From CAZTHL01 sp964613585 (GTDB taxonomy: Bacteria > Pseudomonadota > Alphaproteobacteria > DSM-16000 > Inquilinaceae), in assembly GCA_964613585.1 (NCBI GenBank), contig CAZTHL010000106.1, forward strand, positions 1 to 11,693: a stretch of 11,693 bases of DNA, given 5' to 3'. The notes below the pieces were generated by a model, which saw nothing but the letters and a program-made list of their open reading frames with translations, searched no databases and was not told the DNA's origin. Positions 1-5,032 of the stretch are shown here, piece by piece (positions within the stretch are counted from its first letter, which is position 1; each line of letters begins with the position of its first letter). The translations under genes and the position numbers were made by a program.

Positions 1-49
1 ACCGGGCCCGCGGCGCGGTGACCGAGGCGGAGGGCGGCGCGTCCGGCAT
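1..49 (-). CDS. N-terminus of a gene translationally coupled to the FIST gene (partial, runs off window)
   Basis: On the minus strand the FIST gene's TGA shares its final A with an ATG (TGATG), and the frame from that ATG stays open to the window edge for 16 codons (MPDAPPSASVTAPRAR). A one-base stop/start overlap is typical of translational coupling within an operon. The visible residues are Pro/Ala-rich and carry no recognisable domain. From family knowledge, FIST-domain genes commonly sit next to histidine kinases or other signalling output genes, so a kinase is the leading guess, but nothing in these residues proves it. A chance ATG after the stop is the alternative. Confidence 0.45.
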   Translation of the reverse strand, partial: MPDAPPSASVTAPRAR

Positions 50-1227
50 CAGGCCCGGCCCGGCGGCGCGGCCTCGCGCGCGACGATGGCCACGCCGGTC
101 AGCGTCTGGTTCACGTGCATCGCGTTGTGCTGCTCTCCATAGGTGTTGAAGCCGACCATGTTGTTGGCGGCGAGGAGCGAGGAGACCGGCGCCACCAGCC
201 GCTTTCGCTCGATCTCCAGGCGGCGGAGGATGCAGTCGCAGCCGATGATCACCTGCGGCGGGCCGACCTCGCGGCGCAGCTCGGCCATGGTGGCGTCCAG
301 GTGATCGAGGATGTCCATGCCCTCGGCGACGGTCAGGACGATCCCCTCGTCGATGGCGCAGAAGAAGGTCAGGCTCTCATCGCGGTTCACCTTCTGGATC
401 GAGCGGACGTAGTAGACGCCGCCGATGCGCACCACCACGGGATGGTTGGCGAAGATCATCGGGGTCAGCCGGTCGACCTCGAGGCCGACCAGGCGGGCGT
501 ACTCGCGCGCCGCCGGCTCGCCGTTGATCTCGGTGACGACGCGGGCGGTCGGGTCGGCGCCGGTCACTACCATCTTCCGGTCGGTGCTGACGAAGTGCTC
601 GGTGCGAAACACGCGGAAGGGGCAGCGGGTGGCGACCAGCAGGAGCACGGCGGCGTCGGTGCGGAAGGCGCCGTCGACATAGACGTGGGTGCGGTTGAAG
701 CGGAGCTGGTCGCCGGCCGAGCCGCCGAACAGCGGCACGTCGTCGAGCGCCAGCGACAGCGCGCTGACCACCCATTCCTCGCGCCGGGTCAGCCCGTCGA
801 TCATCAGGAAGGCGAAGCTGCGGCCCGAGGTGGGAAAGCCGGCGGCGCGCTCGAGCCGGCCGCGCGCCTCGGCGACCATCGGGTGGCCGGCGAGCAGGTC
901 GAAGGTCGACAGCCGCTCGATCAGCACGGCGACGGCAGCGAAGTCGGACCGCGGCAGGCCGACGGCGGTCAGGCTGCCGCGGGCATAGCCGGAGGGCGTG
1001 ATCTCGCCGGCGGTGCTGCAGCCGACGACCAGGGTGCCGGCGAACAGCCGGCCGAGCGCCGCGGCCATCTCCGGCAGACGGTGGTCGGCCGAGCAGAAGA
1101 AGACGACGCAGGCGAGCTCCGACCCGCCGCCCAGAACCGCGTGCACGTCGGCGGCGGCGCGCGCCGGATCGGCCGCGCTCGAGGCTGCCTTGAGGATGGT
1201 CGAGGCCGGCCGCCGCCGTGGGTCCAT
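49..1227 (-). CDS. FIST-domain (FIST_N + FIST_C) signal-sensing protein, NosP-like
   Basis: The 392-residue product has a FIST N domain followed by a FIST C domain. Visible hallmarks are FFCS (residues 43-46), GCSTAGEI (69-76) with the following SGYARGSL, a central PLFGGSAGD, and a C-terminal IFANHPVVVRIGG...YYVRSI block leading to NMVGFNTYGEQ near the end. There is no signal peptide or membrane segment, so it should be cytoplasmic. FIST proteins are ligand-sensing partners of signalling enzymes; one branch, NosP, binds haem and nitric oxide and regulates a co-transcribed histidine kinase. The overall pattern resembles that branch, but the haem ligand cannot be assigned by eye. I chose the ATG at 1227 over the longer frame beginning at 1347: it has an AGG-containing purine stretch about 5 nt upstream, and the extra 40 residues look non-homologous and cross the likely promoter. 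The next gene overlaps its stop by one base. Confidence 0.88.
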   Translation of the reverse strand: MDPRRRPASTILKAASSAADPARAAADVHAVLGGGSELACVVFFCSADHRLPEMAAALGRLFAGTLVVGCSTAGEITPSGYARGSLTAVGLPRSDFAAVAVLIERLSTFDLLAGHPMVAEARGRLERAAGFPTSGRSFAFLMIDGLTRREEWVVSALSLALDDVPLFGGSAGDQLRFNRTHVYVDGAFRTDAAVLLLVATRCPFRVFRTEHFVSTDRKMVVTGADPTARVVTEINGEPAAREYARLVGLEVDRLTPMIFANHPVVVRIGGVYYVRSIQKVNRDESLTFFCAIDEGIVLTVAEGMDILDHLDATMAELRREVGPPQVIIGCDCILRRLEIERKRLVAPVSSLLAANNMVGFNTYGEQHNAMHVNQTLTGVAIVAREAAPPGRA

Positions 1228-1250
1228 CAACGCCTGTCCCGGGTCCCGAG

Positions 1251-1290
1251 AAGGATTAGTATACACATAAGACGGGCCAAATAATCCAGC
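1251..1290 (-). promoter_or_regulatory. Probable promoter of the FIST operon
   Basis: An AT-rich island sits in otherwise very GC-rich DNA just upstream of the FIST start. On the minus strand it contains TATACT (1263 down to 1258), a good -10 match, which would give a short leader of about 25 nt. At 17 nt upstream the sequence is GATTAT, a poor -35, so this may be an activator-dependent or weak promoter. The call rests on composition and position. Confidence 0.35.
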
Positions 1291-1825
1291 CCAGGAAAGC
1301 CGACAAAGCCACCAATTCGAGACGGCGGATATTGTGCGATGCACCATCGCCGCAAGTCCAGGGGTCGCTCAGGCAGGGCGAATGCTGCGGCGCAACAGAC
1401 ACGGCCCGGCGCGATCGGCGCCGCAGCGCAGTATCGCGCGCGCTCGACCGCGGCGCGAGGCCGAGATCTCGCGACCACCGCCAAGCCGGCCGGATCGATC
1501 CCATGCCCGCGAGGCGACGGCGTCAGCCCCGATGGCTTCAGCCCTCCGCCTGACGGCGCGCCCTTGCGGCGTCAGGGTTGGCGGGCGCGCCCCAGTCGAG
1601 CCGACGGATCATCACGTCGGCACGACAGCATCGACCCTCCCGAGCCGGGGGCGTTTCCAACGACTGTCCCTGTGGCAGCATTCCGGGTCCACAGCCCGGC
1701 AAGGCCGGCGGGGATGCCCGGGGCCGCGGCGAAGTCCCGACCGATCGGTTCAGGCGCCAGGGCGCCGCCGGCGGCCTGGCTCGGCGGCGCCCACTGACAC
1801 TCATGGTTGGCGACTCGCCGGAAAC
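1291..1825. other. Long non-coding stretch, no supported gene
   Basis: Open frames exist on both strands but give Arg/Pro/Ser-rich translations with no domain, no convincing start signals and no codon bias like the flanking genes. The clearest structure is a hairpin at 1549-1576: a 7-bp stem (CCTGACG with CGTCAGG), a G-G mismatch, a further 3 bp and a six-base loop. No T-run follows it, so it is not a clear terminator. Nothing else is supported here. Confidence 0.6.
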
Positions 1826-1870
1826 GTTAGCAATGTTAAGGATTGACCCTTCTATTACATCTAATAAGCG

Positions 1871-1886
1871 ATTGATCCGCATCAAT
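1871..1886. promoter_or_regulatory. FNR/FixK/Anr-type binding site (perfect consensus)
   Basis: The sequence ATTGAT-CCGC-ATCAAT is a perfect 6-bp-arm palindrome, and its core TTGAT-N4-ATCAA matches the FNR/FixK consensus at all ten specified positions. It lies in an AT-rich island of about 100 bp, with its centre about 68 bp before the LamG gene's ATG. Where it acts is unclear. A canonical activating position at -41.5 would put the transcription start near 1920, but no good -10 lies at the right spacing (GATATG at 1901-1906 is about 7 bp too close). Alternatively TTGACC (1843-1848) and TAATAA (1862-1867), with only 13 nt between them, would place the box over the start of transcription as a repressor site. 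Confidence 0.6.
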
Positions 1887-1946
1887 TAAACAAGATTTTG
1901 GATATGCACCCTGGGGCTTGGCTAACGAAATGGCGGAGTCAGAGCC

Positions 1947-4448
1947 ATGATTGATCAGGCCTCCGATCCAAAGGCTCAAGCGCCGGCGCTGCCGCCCGGC
2001 CCCCAGGCCTTCGCGCTCGATCCGGTGACGGTGGACACGCTGCCGAGCAGCGCGGCCATCAATCTCGGCACCTTCGACGAGAAGACCCTGTCGGTGTCCT
2101 TCGAGACCGGCGCGGACGTTCAGAGCCGGCAGGTGATCTACGAGCAGGGCGCCGGCGGCCGCGGCCTCAACGTCTTCGTCGACGGCGGCAAGGTCTACCT
2201 GGCCGCCTGGAATTACAACGAGGAGAACTGGGGCTACAAGGAGATCAGCGCCGACATCGACGCCGACACCGCCTACACGGCGACCCTGGTGATGGACGGG
2301 GCGTACCCGGCGAACGGTACGCTGGAGGGCTATCTGAACGGGGTCCCGATCGGCGAGGTCGGCGGCGTCGGGCTGCTCTACGAGCACAGCGGCGATGTCG
2401 GCATCGGCGAGGCCCGGTTCAGCACGACCCTGCACGATGTCGCCTTCGACGGCGACGGCCTCGCCTTCGACGGCAGCATCGGCAAGGCCGTGTCCTACAA
2501 CGAGGCGCTCACCGGCGCCGATCTGCGCCAGGTGCACGAGCACATGGCCTATGGCTGGCTCGGGCAGGAGGATGTCGCCGCGCCGACGCTGGGATCTTTG
2601 GCCTTTGCGCTCGATCCGGTGACGGTGGACACGCTGCCGAGCAGCGCGGCCATCAATCTCGGCACCTTCGACGAGAAGACCCTGTCGGTGTCCTTCGAGA
2701 CCGGCGCGGACGTTCAGAGCCGGCAGGTGATCTACGAGCAGGGCGCCGGCGGCCGCGGCCTCAACGTCTTCGTCGACGGCGGCAAGGTCTACCTGGCCGC
2801 CTGGAATTACAACGAGGAGAACTGGGGCTACAAGGAGATCAGCGCCGACATCGACGCCGACACCGCCTACACGGCGACCCTGGTGATGGACGGGGCGTAC
2901 CCGGCGAACGGTACGCTGGAGGGCTATCTGAACGGGGTCCCGATCGGCGAGGTCGGCGGCGTCGGGCTGCTCTACGAGCACAGCGGCGATGTCGGCATCG
3001 GCGAGGCCCGGTTCAGCACGACCCTGCACGATGTCGCCTTCGACGGCGACGGCCTCGCCTTCGACGGCAGCATCGGCAAGGCCGTGTCCTACAACGAGGC
3101 GCTCACCGGCGCCGATCTCGGCCGGCTGCACGGCTTCATGGCCCATGACTGGCTGGGCACGGCGTCCGCGGCCGGCGACGGACCGCCACCTCCGCCCCAC
3201 GGCGAACCCGTGCTGTACTTCAGCGCCGACGACGGCACCAGCGGACGCGAGCTGTGGGCGACCGACGGCACCTCCGTGTTCCCCATCGCCGACGTCGCGC
3301 CGGGAGCTGCCGGCTCCAATCCCGAGCACATCACGCCCTTCGCGGGCGGCGTCTTCTTCACGGCGGACAACGGGGTGACCGGACGGGAGGCCTACATCCA
3401 CGACGGCACGTCGGTGATCGCTCTGGGCGACCTCAATCCCGGCGCTGCCGACTCGAACCCCGGGAAAGCCGTCGCGGTGAACGGCACGCTCTACTTCGCC
3501 GCCGACACCGGCTCCGATCACAGCGTCCTGTTCGCCCATGACGGCATGACGACGACCCAGGTCGGGGCCTTTGATCCCGCCGTTCACGATCCGGTCGAGG
3601 CGTTGGCGGCCTCCGACGGCACCGTGCTCATCGCCACCGAAGCCCTCGACACCGTCTCCATGTTCTCGCTCGACGGAGCCGGCGTGACCGAGCTGTTCTC
3701 CGCGACGGACTTTACCGACGGCTTGTCCTTCGAAAGGTTCTTCGAGGTGGGAGATCGCTCGTTCGCCTCCACCTTGAGCTTCCGCAACGAGACGATCTAC
3801 GAGTTCGAGGGCGACGACCTCGTCCTGTTCGACAGCGGGCTCGGCTTCGGACGGATCGTCGAGCTTCAGGGCGAGCTGTTGGGCGAGATCTCGTTCTGGA
3901 CCGACCCGCCCAAGATCGGCCCGGTCGGCGACAGCAACGGCCAGTTCCCGCACCCGGTGGAGCATGAACATGACGGCGAGAGGATTCTCGACGTCACCAG
4001 CGAGGGGCTCTTCTTCGCTCGCTTCCATCACGGTCCCGCATCCGACATCGAGCTCTTCGACGGAACCGCGCTGCACGAGGTCCCGGCTCCGAGCAGCGGC
4101 GCCATCGACGACCATGGCCTCGGCGCCGCGACGGTGGTCCTGGACGACCGCCTTCTCCTCGACTGGCGGGTCGAGGATGGCACCGACGACGGCCAGGGCT
4201 ACCTGATCGGCGGCGATGGCCTGGGCCTGAGGGCGCTTCCCAGCACCGACGGCTCGCTCGACTACGACCCCGACGCCTTGACCGTCGCCGGCGGCGCCCT
4301 GCTCTTCACCGCCGTCGACGCCTCGGGTGACCGGGAGCTGTGGATCAACGGCCCGAGCGGGCCGGTCGAGCTGGCCGACATCGATCCCGCGGGCTCCTCC
4401 GACCCGATGCGGCTGCCGGCGGTGCCGTACGACCGGCTGTTTGCCTGA
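1947..4448 (+). CDS. Tandem LamG-like / ELWxxDGT-repeat protein
   Basis: The 833-residue protein has two concanavalin-A/LamG-like domains (about residues 22-206 and 220-404; each carries the NVFVDGGKVYLAAWNY block), a proline linker with five prolines (413-417), and a beta-rich C-terminal half of ELWxxDGT-type repeats. That half starts with ELWATDGT (435-442), followed by degenerate AYIHDGT and LFAHDGM copies and ELWINGPS at 797. Proteins of this style are generally surface or secreted glycan- or matrix-binding proteins, probably with a propeller-like fold. No N-terminal signal peptide or membrane segment is visible (MIDQASDPKAQAPALPPGPQ), and the C-terminus (PYDRLFA) has no RTX nonapeptides. 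If it is exported, the route is not evident. A GGAG ribosome site (1935-1938) lies 8 nt before the ATG and an FNR-type box lies upstream. The two LamG domains are encoded by a near-identical duplication. Substrate unknown. Confidence 0.9.
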   Translation: MIDQASDPKAQAPALPPGPQAFALDPVTVDTLPSSAAINLGTFDEKTLSVSFETGADVQSRQVIYEQGAGGRGLNVFVDGGKVYLAAWNYNEENWGYKEISADIDADTAYTATLVMDGAYPANGTLEGYLNGVPIGEVGGVGLLYEHSGDVGIGEARFSTTLHDVAFDGDGLAFDGSIGKAVSYNEALTGADLRQVHEHMAYGWLGQEDVAAPTLGSLAFALDPVTVDTLPSSAAINLGTFDEKTLSVSFETGADVQSRQVIYEQGAGGRGLNVFVDGGKVYLAAWNYNEENWGYKEISADIDADTAYTATLVMDGAYPANGTLEGYLNGVPIGEVGGVGLLYEHSGDVGIGEARFSTTLHDVAFDGDGLAFDGSIGKAVSYNEALTGADLGRLHGFMAHDWLGTASAAGDGPPPPPHGEPVLYFSADDGTSGRELWATDGTSVFPIADVAPGAAGSNPEHITPFAGGVFFTADNGVTGREAYIHDGTSVIALGDLNPGAADSNPGKAVAVNGTLYFAADTGSDHSVLFAHDGMTTTQVGAFDPAVHDPVEALAASDGTVLIATEALDTVSMFSLDGAGVTELFSATDFTDGLSFERFFEVGDRSFASTLSFRNETIYEFEGDDLVLFDSGLGFGRIVELQGELLGEISFWTDPPKIGPVGDSNGQFPHPVEHEHDGERILDVTSEGLFFARFHHGPASDIELFDGTALHEVPAPSSGAIDDHGLGAATVVLDDRLLLDWRVEDGTDDGQGYLIGGDGLGLRALPSTDGSLDYDPDALTVAGGALLFTAVDASGDRELWINGPSGPVELADIDPAGSSDPMRLPAVPYDRLFA
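2013..2524 (+). repeat. 512-bp perfect direct repeat, copy 1 (LamG domain 1)
   Basis: This block is identical at every base to 2607-3118, an offset of 594 bp or 198 codons. One further mismatch lies at the 5' edge (TTC versus TTT for the same Phe). At the 3' edge identity ends abruptly: the next 40 bases still encode homologous residues (RQVHEHMAYGWLG against GRLHGFMAHDWLG) but differ at about 12 positions. Confidence 0.97.
2607..3118 (+). repeat. 512-bp perfect direct repeat, copy 2 (LamG domain 2)
   Basis: Second copy of the repeat, in the same orientation and frame, separated from copy 1 by an 82-bp spacer that encodes the tail of LamG domain 1 plus a short linker (GQEDVAAPTLGSLA). No synonymous difference occurs across the block, which points to very recent duplication, gene conversion or an assembly effect. 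Confidence 0.97.
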
Positions 4449-4495
4449 GCCGCGCCCCTGGCCGTTGCGGCGGCCGGCGGTCCGCCCGGGACCGT

Positions 4496-4523
4496 CGACC
4501 GCCGACCGCCGACCGCCGACCGC
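4496..4523. repeat. 7-bp tandem repeat, four units
   Basis: CGACCGC is repeated four times without error, starting 48 bases after the LamG gene's stop codon in non-coding DNA. The unit length is not a multiple of three and it lies in no supported gene. A weak GC hairpin (GGCCG with CGGCC, 4460-4475) lies between the stop and the repeat but has no T-run. Confidence 0.85.
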
Positions 4524-4577
4524 TCACTCCCGCGGCCCGGGCCGGGCCGTTGACGACCGAGCCGTCGAGCGACCGGC

Positions 4578-4719
4578 GCCTATCACCGTCTGCTGGAGAC
4601 CGCCCTGGCGCGCGCCGAGCGGCGCGCCCGGGCTCGTGGTGCAGCGCACCGGCTGGGGCAAGAGCGCGGCCTACTTCAACGCGGCGCGGCTGCTGCGCGA
4701 TCCCGGCGCCGGGCCGACC
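4578..4719 (+). pseudogene. Remnant of a RecQ-like DEAD/DEAH-box helicase (Walker A region)
   Basis: From 4633 one frame reads LVVQRTGWGKSAAYF followed by NAARLLRDPGAGPT. This matches my memory of the Walker A (motif I) region of bacterial RecQ-like helicases, including the conserved GWGKS and the spacing to GPT. Upstream, in another frame from 4578, AYHRLLETALARAERRARARG looks like a helicase N-terminal helix, so a frameshift would lie near 4630. After GPT the expected continuation into motif Ia is missing. The local CCGACCGAC looks like a 4-bp duplication that breaks the frame. The open frame runs to a stop at 4888-4890 (ending QPSVFHPER) but that tail is not recognisable. I infer a decayed fragment without function. 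A chance P-loop in GC-rich DNA is the alternative. Confidence 0.5.
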
Positions 4720-4963
4720 GACGCTCATGGACGGGACGGAACAGGCGACCGCCCGGGTCGCCGGCGCCTCCTCATCCGGGCAGCCTGCCCTGGCAAGCCG
4801 CTGCGCTACCGGATCGAGCCGGAGCGGGAGGACGCGTCCACCACGCAGGAGGAGGACGACCAGCCGTCCGTGTTCCACCCCGAGAGGTGATGGCCCGGGC
4901 AGGCGCTGCCCGGCTCAAGCAGGCGACGGCGGCGGCAGCGACCGCGCGGGACCGGCCCCCCGC

Positions 4964-5032
4964 ATGCAACATATCGCGGTAACGGGATTTACCTTACTGT
5001 GCGTCCGTTCCCAAGGTCGGCCCTTATCTCGA
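4964..5032 (+). promoter_or_regulatory. Likely promoter/leader region of the acylase gene
   Basis: This is an AT-richer island immediately before the acylase start, in contrast to the GC-rich DNA on both sides. It contains a short inverted repeat, GGTAA and TTACC (4978-4982 and 4989-4993), TACCTT-like -10 candidates, and an AAGG at 5013-5016 that is rather far (16 nt) from the ATG. No hexamer pair is convincing, so the call rests on composition and position. Confidence 0.3.

Noticed and set aside
115..1284. 389-codon open frame on the plus strand opposite the FIST gene
   Set aside because: Low-complexity Ala/Gly/Asp/His translation with no domain; the opposite strand has clear FIST motifs.
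1334..1885. Several open frames of 73-170 codons on both strands in the 1228-1946 gap
   Set aside because: No ribosome sites, no domain, Arg/Ser/Pro-rich composition typical of random GC-rich DNA, and mutually overlapping.
1836..4115. 759-codon open frame on the minus strand opposite the LamG gene
   Set aside because: It is a mirror of a GC-rich coding strand: the translation is Val/Gly/Asp/Arg-rich with no domain, repeats exactly where the sense gene repeats, and has no start signals. The sense frame carries recognisable domains.
4340..5032. Upstream extension of the acylase frame (231 extra codons)
   Set aside because: The frame is open by chance through the end of the LamG gene, a tandem repeat and a helicase remnant. 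The extension is Arg/Pro-rich without homology, while the ATG at 5033 leads directly into an export signal.
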